Origin: Candidatus Desulfosporosinus nitrosoreducens
GTDB lineage: Bacteria > Bacillota > Desulfitobacteriia > Desulfitobacteriales > Desulfitobacteriaceae
Reading direction: 5' to 3'
DNA: 64,000 nucleotides
NCBI RefSeq assembly: GCF_030954495.1
Contig: NZ_JAVHUW010000040.1
Coordinates: 1-64,000 of the forward strand
Shown: positions 43,027 through 52,395 of the stretch, in pieces
How positions within the stretch are numbered: position 1 is the first letter of the stretch
How the letters are laid out: each line of letters starts with the position of its first letter
Program-made: the position numbers and the translations under genes
The notes under the pieces: model-generated
What the model saw: the letters and a program-made list of their open reading frames with translations, nothing else
Told to the model about the DNA's origin: nothing
The model's database searches: none

Positions 43027-43557
43027 ATGTTTCATGCAACGACGATAGTCGCAGTGAAGAGAGGGGAACACGTAGCCATTGCGGGGGATGGACAAGTGAC
43101 CTTTGGTCAGGCTACGGTGATGAAACATAAAGCCCGGAAAGTACGCCGCTTGTTTCATGGTAAGGTAATTACTGGATTCGCGGGATCTGTAGCGGATGCA
43201 TTTACACTTTTTGATAAATTCGAACAAAAACTCGAAGAATATCATGGGAATTTGCAACGTGCTGCCGTTGAACTGGCCAAGGAGTGGCGAACAGACAAAA
43301 TGCTCAGGAACCTTGAAGCGCTGCTCCTGGTTGCAGATACCCAAAATCTCCTGATTGTTTCAGGATCAGGTGAAGTCATTGAGCCTGACGACGGAGTTGC
43401 CGCCATTGGGTCCGGGGGAAACTATGCTTTGGCTGCCGCTCGCGCTTTAGTTAAGCATACAAGTTTATCACCCGTTGAAATTGTACGTGAAGCGATGCTG
43501 GTAGCTGCCGGGATTTGTGTTTACACCAATGAACAAATTAATGTAGAAGAGTTATAG
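43027..43557 (+). CDS. hslV: ATP-dependent protease subunit HslV (ClpQ)
   Basis: The proteolytic dodecamer of the HslUV protease. The 176 residues begin [13 protein letters not shown], so the N-terminal nucleophile after processing is Thr (Thr-Thr-Ile), as in Gram-negative HslV and unlike the Ser of B. subtilis Clp[15 protein letters not shown] and [14 protein letters not shown] are family markers. AAGGAGGGG precedes ATG 43027. hslU follows by 11 bp. Confidence 0.96.
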   Translation: MFHATTIVAVKRGEHVAIAGDGQVTFGQATVMKHKARKVRRLFHGKVITGFAGSVADAFTLFDKFEQKLEEYHGNLQRAAVELAKEWRTDKMLRNLEALLLVADTQNLLIVSGSGEVIEPDDGVAAIGSGGNYALAAARALVKHTSLSPVEIVREAMLVAAGICVYTNEQINVEEL

Positions 43558-43568
43558 GAGGTGATACT

Positions 43569-44951
43569 ATGGAAAGCTTAACTCCACGGGAAATTGTCCG
43601 GGAATTAGACTCATATATTGTGGGACAGGATGCGGGAAAGCGGGCTGTTGCTGTCGCTTTGCGCAACCGCTATCGTCGTTCGCGCCTGCCTGAACAACTC
43701 CAGGAAGATATTATACCCAAGAATATCTTAATGATTGGACCAACAGGCGTGGGTAAAACTGAAATTGCGCGGCGTTTGGCTAAGCTTGTGCGGGCCCCTT
43801 TCATTAAGGTCGAAGCGACGAAATTCACCGAAGTCGGGTATGTAGGCCGGGATGTGGAGTCCATTATTAGAGACTTAGTTGAGATTGCCTTGCGCATGGT
43901 CAAAGCAGAGCGTGCCGATACGGTTCAGGCTCAGGCAGCAGTCAATGCTGAGAAGCGTTTGCTCGAGCTTTTAGTTCCCGTTAAACATTCCGAGAAATCT
44001 TCGGCAAACCCTTTTCAGATGTTGTTCGGACAGTCGTCGGAATCGGAAAAGGAAGTCGATGTGAGTCCTGAGATCGAGAAGGAACGGGCGCTGGTTGGCG
44101 ACCGCCTGCGCCGCGGCGAACTCGAAGAGAAAATGATTGAGATTTCGGTTGAAGAGACGACCTCACTGACGGATATGTTAGGCGGCAACATGATGGAAAT
44201 GGGTCTGAATATCCAGGATATGGTGTCGGGAATGCTGCCTAAAAAGCATAAGAAGAGGAAAGTGAGCGTCCGAGACGCCCGCAAGATCCTGGTTCACGAA
44301 GAAACCCAAAACCTGATTGATCATGATGAAGCGGTTCAGGAGTCTATTCGCCGCACAGAGCATGAGGGTATTGTCTTCTTGGACGAGATAGATAAGATCG
44401 CCGGACGTGAGGGAGCGAGCGGTCCTGACGTATCGCGGGGAGGTGTGCAGCGTGATATTCTCCCCATTGTCGAAGGGTCTACTGTCGTTACGAAATATGG
44501 CCCTGTCAAGACCGATCATATACTCTTCATAGCAGCCGGGGCTTTTCACATCAGCAAGCCTTCCGACCTTATACCCGAGCTGCAGGGAAGATTTCCAATC
44601 CGGGTGGAACTGGAGTCTTTAAGTGTTGCGGATTTTAAACGTATTCTCACTGAGCCCCAATCGTCACTGATTAAACAGTACAGTGCTTTATTAGGGACAG
44701 AAGGGATAAAGGTGGATTTTACAGAGAATGCTATTGATGAATTAGCTGAAGTAGCCTATAAAGTAAATTCTACCACTGAAAATATTGGTGCGCGGCGCCT
44801 CCATACGATTATTGAAAAAGTATTAGAGGAATTGTCTTTTGAAGCGTCTGAACTCCCCGAAGACTATACAGTGACAATTAACCGAGAATACGTTCAGCAT
44901 CGTTTGGGTAATGTAATTCAAAATCAAGATTTGGCGCGTTATATTTTATAA
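43569..44951 (+). CDS. hslU: ATP-dependent protease ATPase subunit HslU (ClpY)
   Basis: Unfolds substrates and feeds them to HslV. The 460 residues have Walker [14 protein letters not shown] (about 56-68), the pore motif region [19 protein letters not shown], an inserted I-domain (about 110-260), Walker [11 protein letters not shown] and the C-terminal tail that docks in HslV (LARYIL). The ribosome site AGGAGGTG overlaps the hslV end. The length is normal. The same operon continues to codY. Confidence 0.96.
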   Translation: MESLTPREIVRELDSYIVGQDAGKRAVAVALRNRYRRSRLPEQLQEDIIPKNILMIGPTGVGKTEIARRLAKLVRAPFIKVEATKFTEVGYVGRDVESIIRDLVEIALRMVKAERADTVQAQAAVNAEKRLLELLVPVKHSEKSSANPFQMLFGQSSESEKEVDVSPEIEKERALVGDRLRRGELEEKMIEISVEETTSLTDMLGGNMMEMGLNIQDMVSGMLPKKHKKRKVSVRDARKILVHEETQNLIDHDEAVQESIRRTEHEGIVFLDEIDKIAGREGASGPDVSRGGVQRDILPIVEGSTVVTKYGPVKTDHILFIAAGAFHISKPSDLIPELQGRFPIRVELESLSVADFKRILTEPQSSLIKQYSALLGTEGIKVDFTENAIDELAEVAYKVNSTTENIGARRLHTIIEKVLEELSFEASELPEDYTVTINREYVQHRLGNVIQNQDLARYIL

Positions 44952-44993
44952 ACATATTTACTGAAGAAGGTTATAAGGAGGGTACCAAAACTT

Positions 44994-45788
44994 ATGGAAA
45001 ACACATTATTGGAAAAGACCAGAGCTATTAACAAGCTCATCCAGCGTGCGGCTGGAAATCCGGTTGATTTTGAAGAGATGGCTAAAGTACTTCGGCAGGC
45101 TATTATTGCCAATTGCTATATCGTGGGGCGAAGGGGAAAGATTTTAGGCTATAGCTTTATGCATCACTTTGTCTGCGGGACAATGGACGATATTGTTATG
45201 CACTCCGAACGTTTTCCGGAAAGCTATAATGAAGGCCTCATGAAGATCAGCGAGACCAAGACAAACACAACCCAAGTTGCTAACGGCTGCATTTTTGACT
45301 GCAATACGTCCTGCCACTTTAACAATAAAGTGACAACGGTCGTGCCAATTTTAGGCGGGGGCGAACGAGTCGGGACGCTTGTTTTAGCAAAATACGATGA
45401 AGAATTTAAGGAAGAGGATCTCGTTCTGGCCGAATATGGCGCGACGGTTGTCGGCATGGAAATTTTGCGGGTAAAAGCGGAGCGCGCGGAAGAAGAAGCT
45501 CGCAAAAAGGCAGCGGTGCAAATTGCCGTCGGCACCTTGTCATACTCTGAGCTTGAAGCCGTGGAGCATATCTTTGCTGAACTGGGCGGCGGGGAAGGGC
45601 TGCTGGTAGCCAGTAAAATTGCAGATCGCGTTGGGATTACGCGTTCGGTTATTGTCAACGCCCTGCGCAAATTTGAATCGGCCGGGGTTATCGAATCGAA
45701 GTCGCTGGGTATGAAAGGGACGTATATTCGAGTATTAAACGATTATCTGCTGGACGAATTAGATAAACATATTAAACACACAAAATAG
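44994..45788 (+). CDS. codY: Global transcriptional regulator CodY
   Basis: A GTP- and branched-chain-amino-acid-responsive repressor of Firmicutes. The 264 residues have the N-terminal GAF domain (1-155, with the RGKILGYSF strand) and a winged helix with the near-invariant recognition part [40 protein letters not shown] (about 208-245, given by its landmarks [11 protein letters not shown] and GMKGTYI). AAGGAGGG precedes ATG 44994. This gene is strong evidence that the genome is from a Firmicute. It would bind AATTTTCWGAAAATT sites; one near match lies before its own operon. Confidence 0.97.
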   Translation: MENTLLEKTRAINKLIQRAAGNPVDFEEMAKVLRQAIIANCYIVGRRGKILGYSFMHHFVCGTMDDIVMHSERFPESYNEGLMKISETKTNTTQVANGCIFDCNTSCHFNNKVTTVVPILGGGERVGTLVLAKYDEEFKEEDLVLAEYGATVVGMEILRVKAERAEEEARKKAAVQIAVGTLSYSELEAVEHIFAELGGGEGLLVASKIADRVGITRSVIVNALRKFESAGVIESKSLGMKGTYIRVLNDYLLDELDKHIKHTK

Positions 45789-45825
45789 GCTGCCCAAAAT
45801 AGGCCGTCGGATTGGAGGTAGTTTC

Positions 45826-46284
45826 ATGGATGAACATGAATATATTTACCAACTGAGACCGCTTGTCATTCCTGGCCTCTTCTTTCTGATTATTTATCCT
45901 GTTGTTTTGGGGTGCATCTATCTGTTCAATAAGATGCCGGGCATAGAATTAAAGGTACTTGCCGGAATTTATATTGTCTCTCTGCTCGGCATCTTGGCAT
46001 TGTGGATTATCGGGAAAAGCAAGCGTGTCTTGTTTAAAAATCAGCAGATTATTTTTCGCTCTTTGTTGGGCGACCGCGTTCTGGAACCGAAAGACATACG
46101 CCGGGTAGCTTTTTACTTTGACGGGAAGGGACAGGAAATTGCGCAAATTCGCACAGGAGATGTCTATTATTACATGAGCGAATTTTATTTCCCTTTTCCG
46201 GAGCTTATGAGTGATTTGGAGAATTTTATACGGCAGCATGGCCTGCGCTCGAATCTTCAGAATTATTCAGGACTTAATGAGTAG
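45826..46284 (+). CDS. Small membrane protein with PH-like domain
   Basis: I do not recognise a named family. The 152 residues hold two close membrane segments (about 14-35 and 42-63) and a beta-rich cytoplasmic part (about 65-150: RVLFKNQQIIFRSLLGDRVLEPKDIRRVAFYF) that looks like a bacterial PH/YdbT-like fold. The start ATG 45826 has GGAGG before it. It follows codY by 37 bp and precedes the rpsB leader. Function unknown; a membrane-stress or envelope role is only a guess. Confidence 0.6.
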   Translation: MDEHEYIYQLRPLVIPGLFFLIIYPVVLGCIYLFNKMPGIELKVLAGIYIVSLLGILALWIIGKSKRVLFKNQQIIFRSLLGDRVLEPKDIRRVAFYFDGKGQEIAQIRTGDVYYYMSEFYFPFPELMSDLENFIRQHGLRSNLQNYSGLNE

Positions 46285-46405
46285 TTTTGCTAAGGTTTTC
46301 CGGCGCTTGGCTTGGAATCAGCAGCAGATCTTGGGATTTAAGCGTTATTCATTGCATTAAGGCGAATATTATGCTAATCTATTTTCAGTGTGGTTAAATA
46401 ACACA

Positions 46406-46466
46406 CGCAGCGGGATTTAAACGCCGGTTCCTTGCTTAGGCGAGGTGCGTTGAAGATGAACCTGCG
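46406..46466 (+). promoter_or_regulatory. Possible structured rpsB leader
   Basis: CGCAG (46406-46410) and CTGCG (46462-46466) enclose a GC-rich stretch with an inner CCTTGC/GCGAGG-type stem. It lies just upstream of rpsB, where ribosomal protein S2 autoregulation is known in other bacteria. Confidence 0.35.
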
Positions 46467-46498
46467 GAGGAAAAAAACAAAGAAAGTGGGTATGTAAA

Positions 46499-47224
46499 AT
46501 GGCAGTAATCTCTATGAAACAATTGTTGGAAGCAGGTGTTCATTTCGGACACCAAACACGTCGCTGGAATCCTAAAATGGCCCGTTATATCTTCACGGAG
46601 CGCAATGGGATCTACATTATCGATCTGCAAAAGACTGTCAAAAAAGTGGATGAGGCTTATAATTTTGTGCGCAATCTCGCTACCGAAGGGGGCACTATGC
46701 TGTTCGTCGGTACGAAGAAACAAGCTCAAGAATCCGTTAAGGATGAAGCTGAACGTTGTGGCATGTACTTTGTCAACGAGCGCTGGCTTGGAGGGATGCT
46801 GACAAACTTCCAAACGATTCAAAAACGGGTAGACCGTTTGCGAGTTTTGGAAAAAATGGAGGCAGACGGAGTTTTTGAGGTGCTCACGAAGAAAGAGGTT
46901 TCGGCACTTCGCCATGAAATGGAGAAACTGGAACGTTTCTTGGGCGGGATCAAGAATATGAAGAAGCTGCCGGATGCGTTATTTATTGTCGATCCTCGTA
47001 AAGAGCGAATTGCGGTGGCGGAAGCACGCCGTTTGAATATCCCCATTGTCGCTATTGTCGATACAAACTGTGATCCTGACGAGATTGATGTTGTAATTCC
47101 GGCGAATGACGATGCTATTCGGGCCGTCAAATTGCTGACCGCCAAAATGGCTGATGCTATCATCGAAGGACAACAAGGAAACGCAGATGAAGTCGAAGAA
47201 ACCGGAGAAATAGCTGAAGGATAA
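46499..47224 (+). CDS. rpsB: 30S ribosomal protein S2
   Basis: A component of the small ribosomal subunit. The 241 residues start [27 protein letters not shown] and hold the S2 signature [19 protein letters not shown] and [14 protein letters not shown]; the acidic C-terminal tail is lineage-typical. The start context is odd: GGAGG ends at 46470, 28 bases before ATG 46499, and only AAAGAAAGTGGG lies nearer. tsf follows after a 14-bp hairpin. Confidence 0.97.
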   Translation: MAVISMKQLLEAGVHFGHQTRRWNPKMARYIFTERNGIYIIDLQKTVKKVDEAYNFVRNLATEGGTMLFVGTKKQAQESVKDEAERCGMYFVNERWLGGMLTNFQTIQKRVDRLRVLEKMEADGVFEVLTKKEVSALRHEMEKLERFLGGIKNMKKLPDALFIVDPRKERIAVAEARRLNIPIVAIVDTNCDPDEIDVVIPANDDAIRAVKLLTAKMADAIIEGQQGNADEVEETGEIAEG

Positions 47225-47229
47225 ATTCG

Positions 47230-47269
47230 AAGTTCGAGGCGCGAAATTCGAATACCGCGCCTCGAACTT
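47230..47269 (+). repeat. Perfect 14-bp hairpin between rpsB and tsf
   Basis: AAGTTCGAGGCGCG (47230-47243) and CGCGCCTCGAACTT (47256-47269) pair fully around 12 bases. No T-run follows, so it may be a processing or attenuation site. Part of it resembles the sequence at 53641-53665. Confidence 0.7.
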
Positions 47270-47354
47270 TGCGTCAAAAACCAAGTACTTTTAAATTAAA
47301 TAAACTTCGCGCACCGTGCCTCGGGCAGCGTGCAGCGAATTCGGAGGGTTAACT

Positions 47355-48008
47355 ATGGCAGAAATAACTGCAGCGCTGGTTAAAGAGTTAAGAGAGCGTA
47401 CCGGTGCGGGAATGATGGATTGTAAAAAGGCTTTAACGGAATGTAATGGTGATATGGCTAAAGCCAGTGACTTTTTGCGCGAGAAGGGGTTGGCCGCCGC
47501 AGCTAAGAAAGAAGGACGAGTCGCAGCGGAGGGAACTGTCGAGTCCTATATCCACGGCGGCGGACGTATCGGAGTATTGCTTGAAGTGAACTGTGAAACA
47601 GATTTCGTGGCCCGTGGTGAAGAATTTAAATTGTTGGTTCGCGATGTCGCTATGCATATCGCTGCTGCCAATCCACAATACTTAAACAAGGAAGATGTGC
47701 CGGCAGATGTGCTGCAGCATGAACGTGACATTTTAAAGGCTCAGGCTCTGAACGAAGGAAAGCCGGAAAAAATTATTGAAAAAATGGTTGAAGGCCGAAT
47801 CGAAAAGTTCTATAAAGAAGTATGTTTAATGGAACAGGCTTTTGTCAAAGATCCGGATAAGAGCATTCGTGATTTGGTTCTTGATAAAACTGCTAAAATT
47901 GGCGAACGCCTTGTTATTCGCCGCTTTACCCGTTATGAGTTAGGTGCCGGCATTGAAAAACGACAAGATGATTTTGCTTCGGAAGTTCTGAAAGAAATAA
48001 ATCGATAA
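47355..48008 (+). CDS. tsf: Translation elongation factor Ts
   Basis: Recycles EF-Tu by GDP/GTP exchange. The 217 residues have the UBA-like N-terminus ([26 protein letters not shown]) with the TDFVAR motif ([12 protein letters not shown]) and the Firmicute short form of the core. GGAGGG (47343-47348) supports ATG 47355; an in-frame ATG-type start 13 codons earlier would lie in the intergenic leader without a site. A strong terminator follows, so rpsB-tsf is one unit. Confidence 0.96.
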   Translation: MAEITAALVKELRERTGAGMMDCKKALTECNGDMAKASDFLREKGLAAAAKKEGRVAAEGTVESYIHGGGRIGVLLEVNCETDFVARGEEFKLLVRDVAMHIAAANPQYLNKEDVPADVLQHERDILKAQALNEGKPEKIIEKMVEGRIEKFYKEVCLMEQAFVKDPDKSIRDLVLDKTAKIGERLVIRRFTRYELGAGIEKRQDDFASEVLKEINR

Positions 48009-48027
48009 CTAATGAGAAAATTTATCT

Positions 48028-48053
48028 AGAGAACACCCCGGTGTTCTCTTTTT
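48028..48053 (+). terminator. Intrinsic terminator after tsf
   Basis: AGAGAACACC and GGTGTTCTCT pair fully around two bases, followed by a T-run to 48053. It ends the rpsB-tsf unit 20 bp after the tsf stop. Confidence 0.92.
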
Positions 48054-48102
48054 CGAATGTAAGCCTTTTAAAGTATTGAAATAGGATTGATGGAGGTTAT
48101 CC

Positions 48103-48825
48103 ATGGAAAAGCCACAATATGATCGAGTCGTTCTTAAAATCAGTGGAGAAGCTCTAGCAGGAACTCAGGGGTTTGGTCTTGAACATAATATGCTGGTCAG
48201 TGTTGCTAAGCAGGTTGCAGAGATACGGGATATGGGTGTGGAAGTTTGCCTGGTTGTCGGCGGCGGAAATTTGTGGCGCGGAATTGCGGGAAGTGCCCAA
48301 GGAATGGATCGCGCTACGGCAGATTACATGGGTATGCTGGCAACAGTCATGAATGCTCTCGCTCTGCAGGACGCCCTGGAGAAAGCCGGCTCCGATACCC
48401 GTGTACTTTCCGCTATTGAAATGCGGCAAGTTGCGGAACCATACATTCGTCGCCGGGCGATTCGTCATATGGAGAAGGGACGCATTGTTATTTTTGCAGC
48501 AGGCACTGGAAATCCCTATTTCTCTACTGATACAACAGCCGCGCTGCGGGCTGCGGAGATTGAGGCTCAGGTCATTTTAATGGCCAAAAAAGTAGATGGA
48601 GTTTACGATTCCGATCCCGTTAAAAATCATCAAGCCAAAAAATTTGATCAGCTAAGTTATCTCGATGTTCTCAGCAAAGGATTGGGAGTCATGGATTCCA
48701 CTGCGACATCACTCTGCATGGATAATAATATTCCGGTCATTGTTTTTGATTTGACAAAAGAGGGGAATATTCGCCGGGTTATAATGGGTGAGTCTATCGG
48801 AACATATGTTGGGAGGGATAGTTAA
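48103..48825 (+). CDS. pyrH: Uridylate kinase
   Basis: Phosphorylates UMP to UDP in pyrimidine nucleotide synthesis. The 240 residues of the amino-acid-kinase fold show [10 protein letters not shown] near the start, [36 protein letters not shown] and the tail [18 protein letters not shown]. The start ATG 48103 has a TGGAGG site. The stop overlaps the frr start (TAATG), so the two are coupled. Confidence 0.97.
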   Translation: MEKPQYDRVVLKISGEALAGTQGFGLEHNMLVSVAKQVAEIRDMGVEVCLVVGGGNLWRGIAGSAQGMDRATADYMGMLATVMNALALQDALEKAGSDTRVLSAIEMRQVAEPYIRRRAIRHMEKGRIVIFAAGTGNPYFSTDTTAALRAAEIEAQVILMAKKVDGVYDSDPVKNHQAKKFDQLSYLDVLSKGLGVMDSTATSLCMDNNIPVIVFDLTKEGNIRRVIMGESIGTYVGRDS

Positions 48826-49382
48826 TGATCTCAGAGGTAATTAAAGATGCTGAAGAGCGAATGCACAAGGGGGTTGACGCCTTACGTAAAGAATATTCCA
48901 CGATACGTGCGGGCCGGGCAAACCCGAATGTCCTGGATAAGGTCATGGTTGAATACTATGGCGCCCCTACTCCTATTAATCAACTGGCCAATGTTTCTGC
49001 TCCGGAACCAAGAATGCTGGTCATTCAACCCTGGGACAGAACAATTTTACCGGCTATTGAAAAGGCAATCTTGAAATCTGATCTCGGCTTAAACCCCTCA
49101 AGCGACGGTACGGTTATACGTCTGATGATCCCGCAGTTAACTGCCCAACGGAGAGCGGAACTGGTCAAGAAGGTCAAAAAAGAGGCGGAAGACGCTCGGG
49201 TGGCTGTTCGGAACGTGCGCCGGGACGTCAACGATAAATTGAAAAAGTTAGAAAAAGATCATGAAGCTTCAGAAGACGAGGTTAAGCGAGCCCAGGACGA
49301 GGTGCAAAAGATTACCGATAAAATTATCAAGGAAATTGAACATGTCATGGAAGTTAAAGAAAGCGAAATCACGGAAGTATGA
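48825..49382 (+). CDS. frr: Ribosome recycling factor
   Basis: Splits post-termination ribosomes with EF-G. The 185 residues match the family at normal length: STIRAGRANPNVLDKVMVEYYGAPTPINQLANVS near the start (landmarks RAGRANPN and YYGAPTP) and VRNVRRDVNDKLKKLEK in the triple-helix part. It overlaps pyrH by one base and the next small ORF by four (ATGA). It is the last clear translation gene before the lipid genes. Confidence 0.96.
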   Translation: MISEVIKDAEERMHKGVDALRKEYSTIRAGRANPNVLDKVMVEYYGAPTPINQLANVSAPEPRMLVIQPWDRTILPAIEKAILKSDLGLNPSSDGTVIRLMIPQLTAQRRAELVKKVKKEAEDARVAVRNVRRDVNDKLKKLEKDHEASEDEVKRAQDEVQKITDKIIKEIEHVMEVKESEITEV

Positions 49383-49591
49383 CTTTTTCTGGATATGGAT
49401 TGCGCTGGGATGAAGTCAAAAGAGACCTCGATGTCTCAGGTAAACCCTATACTTTTCAAATCACTCATCCACGTGGTAGAATGGAAACATGGGGGGATTA
49501 TCGAGTCGTCCGTCTCCGGGAATTTGACGATCATGTGGATATAGTTATTGCACAGGAAAAGTTCTCACGTGTATCAGCATCGACCCCCTGA
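49379..49591 (+). CDS. 70-residue conserved-looking protein coupled to frr
   Basis: I do not recognise it. ATG 49379 overlaps the frr stop by four bases, a sign of real translational coupling. The 70 residues look soluble and beta-rich (YTFQITHPRGRMETWGDYRVVRLREFDDHVDIVIAQEKF). The stop lies inside the hairpin at 49582-49607, so this ORF ends exactly at a transcript end. Codon use is like its neighbours. Confidence 0.55.
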   Translation: MTFSGYGLRWDEVKRDLDVSGKPYTFQITHPRGRMETWGDYRVVRLREFDDHVDIVIAQEKFSRVSASTP

Positions 49592-49607
49592 TTGTAAGGG
49601 GGTCTTT
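49582..49607 (+). terminator. GC-rich hairpin overlapping the end of the 70-residue ORF
   Basis: GACCCCCT (49582-49589) and AGGGGGTC (49597-49604) pair around a 7-base loop, followed by three T. It lies just before the uppS leader and may be a partial terminator. Confidence 0.55.
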
Positions 49608-49677
49608 GACCTCTCTATATGATTCTGAGCCGGTCTGTTTAAGCTATTGTATAAATATTGTACTATGGGGTGGAATA

Positions 49678-50442
49678 ATGTGGTTCAAACCTTGGAAGCA
49701 AACTAAAGATAATCTTCAAGACCAGGTTGCTATGGACCGCCTCCCTCGTCATATTGCTATTATTATGGATGGGAACGGGCGCTGGGCCCAGAAGAGAGCC
49801 CTTCCTCGTTCGATGGGGCATCGCGCGGGTGTGGAAGCTTTGCGGAAAATAGTTAAGGCTTGCTCAAATTTAGGAATCCAGGTTCTAACAGTCTATGCCT
49901 TTTCCACAGAAAACTGGAACAGACCCAAAGATGAAGTGGGCATACTCATGAAGCTGCTGACAGACTATTTAAGAAAAGAACTTGACGAGCTGCATCAAAA
50001 TAAGGTAGTTGTCCGAGCAATCGGTATTCTTAATGACCTTCCTTTGGAAGCTCAGCGTGAATTGGAGCGCGCCGTGGAGCGGACGAAAAACAATTCAGGC
50101 TTAGTGTTGAATCTCGCCTTAAATTACGGCGGACGTTCTGAGATTGTTGATGCTGTCAAAAAGTTGAGCAGAGATGTGTTGGATGGCAAACATCAGATCG
50201 AGGAGATCAATGAGAAACGTTTTAGTGATATGCTTTTTACCGGGGGACTCCCAGACCCGGATTTGTTGATTAGAACTTCAGGAGAGATGAGGTTAAGCAA
50301 TTTTTTGCTCTGGCAGCTAGCCTATACGGAAATTGTAGTTGTTGAGGAATATTGGCCGGATTTTGGACAAAAGTCCTTGCTGGAGGCGATTAAAGCGTAC
50401 CAGAGCAGGGACCGCCGTTTTGGAGGAATACATACAAATTGA
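49678..50442 (+). CDS. uppS: Isoprenyl transferase (undecaprenyl diphosphate synthase)
   Basis: Condenses isopentenyl diphosphates into the C55 carrier lipid for cell wall synthesis. The 254 residues hold IIMDGNGRWAQKR with the catalytic Asp (about 30), GHRAGVEALR, the late LALNYGGRSEIVDAV and the basic pocket LLIRTSGEMRLSNFLLWQLAY. GGGGTGG precedes ATG 49678; a longer form starting 24 codons earlier would begin near the previous terminator. It couples the MEP pathway genes dxr and ispG to envelope synthesis. Confidence 0.95.
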   Translation: MWFKPWKQTKDNLQDQVAMDRLPRHIAIIMDGNGRWAQKRALPRSMGHRAGVEALRKIVKACSNLGIQVLTVYAFSTENWNRPKDEVGILMKLLTDYLRKELDELHQNKVVVRAIGILNDLPLEAQRELERAVERTKNNSGLVLNLALNYGGRSEIVDAVKKLSRDVLDGKHQIEEINEKRFSDMLFTGGLPDPDLLIRTSGEMRLSNFLLWQLAYTEIVVVEEYWPDFGQKSLLEAIKAYQSRDRRFGGIHTN

Positions 50443-50451
50443 GGAATTAAA

Positions 50452-51234
50452 ATGCTGAAAAGAACCATTAGTGCTTTGATTGGCGCTCCCCTATTTTTGG
50501 GTCTGACGTATTTAGGCGGACCTTATACCGCTTTTTTAACGGCTGTGTTGGCCTTATTAGCGTTGCGTGAATTTTTACAAATTGGCGAACATATGGGCTT
50601 GAATGTTTGGTACAAACTGACAACTGTGGCTGCAGTTTTTTGGCTGGTAATTGTGTTTTTTTATGATTCGAAATGGGTTACTCCGGCGCTTGTGTTCTGG
50701 TTGCTTATAGTCTTTGGCCGGCTTGCTTTGACATACCCGAAGGCCCCTTTGGCTGAGGCAAGTTTCAATTTATTGGCGGTGCTCTATCCGGTTGTTTTAC
50801 TGTCTCATTTATATTTACTCCGCCAGCATTCTCACGGAGTTGAATGGACCTTTCTGACAATATTTTTGGTATGGGCCACGGATACGGGTGCATACCTTAT
50901 TGGGAGACAATTTGGCCGCCATCTGTTAGCCCCTCAGGTTAGTCCCAAGAAAACTGTGGAAGGTTCAGTGGGCGGATTAATTTTAAGTGTTTTGGTTGCG
51001 GTATTGTTTTGGCATTTAGCGCATGATACTTCGTTAATTACGTATATTATGTTGGGGATTATTATTGGTGTTAGCGCGCAAATCGGAGACTTGTTTGAAT
51101 CGGCTTTAAAACGAAGCGCGGGAGTTAAAGACTCGGGAAACCTTATCCCTGGGCACGGGGGAGTTTTAGACCGCTTTGACAGTCTCCTTTTTGCCCTTCC
51201 GTTGGTGTATTATGGTGTAATTTTGCTGTCATGA
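50452..51234 (+). CDS. cdsA: Phosphatidate cytidylyltransferase
   Basis: Makes CDP-diacylglycerol, the head of phospholipid synthesis, in the membrane. The 260 residues have seven or eight hydrophobic segments and the C-terminal family signature with the catalytic Asp pair in LIPGHGGVLDRFDSLLFALP (about 225-244). It is next to uppS as in most Firmicutes. A GAGGAATT stretch precedes ATG 50452. Confidence 0.95.
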   Translation: MLKRTISALIGAPLFLGLTYLGGPYTAFLTAVLALLALREFLQIGEHMGLNVWYKLTTVAAVFWLVIVFFYDSKWVTPALVFWLLIVFGRLALTYPKAPLAEASFNLLAVLYPVVLLSHLYLLRQHSHGVEWTFLTIFLVWATDTGAYLIGRQFGRHLLAPQVSPKKTVEGSVGGLILSVLVAVLFWHLAHDTSLITYIMLGIIIGVSAQIGDLFESALKRSAGVKDSGNLIPGHGGVLDRFDSLLFALPLVYYGVILLS

Positions 51235-51245
51235 GGTGAGATTTT

Positions 51246-52349
51246 TTGAGTATTGATCAAAGACATCCTTTATGGGCCAGTATTAATAGACTTGCCGTGG
51301 CAACAAGCATACTTGTCTTCTTGAAAATCTTTACCTACTTTTTTCAAGTCTTTTTGCCTGTATTTGGGGATGTCTTAGGGAGAGCACTCGGCGCCTTTTT
51401 ACCTTTTCTGATAGCTCTTATTCTTGCCTTTCTGCTTGAACCGGTTGTCGTCAGGCTGATGAGGATAATCCGGATACGGCGGCCTTTTGCTTCTATTTTA
51501 ACCCTGCTCCTGGCGATTGCTATTGTCAGCCTATTTGTCTTTTTACTGGTAGCTCGGTTATACACGGAACTGTCTGAATTAGCCGTTACTCTGCCGAATT
51601 ATGGCTATATTGTGGATCTGGTGACGCGGCAAATTGATACTGTCGAAAAATATGTTACGGTCAATCCCCAAATTCAAAGTACCCTGACTTCTTCGACAGA
51701 GAGTTTAGCAAGAACACTTCAAGAGTGGGCGAAATCCGGCAGTCTGTTTTTGCTGGGCTTTCTTACCGCTTTGCCGCGTGTTTTCATTGTCATGATCGTT
51801 TCCCTTGTAGCCACTTTGATGATGAGCTCAAGTTATCCTAATGTCAAACGCTTTATCGCTAATTTATTTCCGCGTCGCTGGCATGTCAGTGCTCAGGCAG
51901 TCAGTCAGGACTTAGGGGCTGCGGTAGTGGGCTATATACGTGCTTTGGCCATTTTGATGTCGGTTACGGCCTTTACGACCATCATCGGGCTTTTAATTAT
52001 TGGCAACCGTTATGCCGTTACTTTGGGTTTTCTGGCCGGTTTGCTGGATGCCGTACCCATCGTAGGAACGGGAATTTTATTTGGCCCCTGGATTATTGGC
52101 CTGTTAATTTTCGGTTCCTTCGGAGCTGCTTTTCAGGTCGTTGTCATGTGGGTTGTTACTTTGATAATTCGTCAGTTTCTGGAGCCCAAAATTATGTCCC
52201 AGGGGATTGGGCTGCACCCTTTGCCTACTTTAATATCCATGTATGTTGGGCTTGAATTGCTGGGTGCGATTGGCATTTTAGTAGGTCCCGGGATTGTTAT
52301 AAGTTACGAAGCACTGCGCAAAGTGGGCTTTTTTGGACGCCGGGACTAA
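51246..52349 (+). CDS. AI-2E family transporter (YtvI/PerM-like permease)
   Basis: A polytopic membrane protein of the AI-2 exporter/PerM family. The 367 residues show about eight membrane segments with the family hallmark in the C-terminal half: LGFLAGLLDAVPIVGTGILFGPW (about 260-282, landmarks LLDAVPIVG) and the QFLEPKIMSQGIGLHPLPTL loop. The start is TTG 51246 with GAGGTG before it. Some members act as Na+/H+ antiporters; the cargo here is unknown. It sits between cdsA and dxr, an uncommon insertion that is shared in some relatives. Confidence 0.88.
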   Translation: MSIDQRHPLWASINRLAVATSILVFLKIFTYFFQVFLPVFGDVLGRALGAFLPFLIALILAFLLEPVVVRLMRIIRIRRPFASILTLLLAIAIVSLFVFLLVARLYTELSELAVTLPNYGYIVDLVTRQIDTVEKYVTVNPQIQSTLTSSTESLARTLQEWAKSGSLFLLGFLTALPRVFIVMIVSLVATLMMSSSYPNVKRFIANLFPRRWHVSAQAVSQDLGAAVVGYIRALAILMSVTAFTTIIGLLIIGNRYAVTLGFLAGLLDAVPIVGTGILFGPWIIGLLIFGSFGAAFQVVVMWVVTLIIRQFLEPKIMSQGIGLHPLPTLISMYVGLELLGAIGILVGPGIVISYEALRKVGFFGRRD

Positions 52350-52395
52350 AATCCATTCTGCAACGCCAGGAAATATTGAGAAGAGGATGTTTGAA

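Noticed and set aside
52333..52395. Longer dxr start overlapping the AI-2E transporter gene
   Set aside because: It has no ribosome site and adds residues not found in the family.
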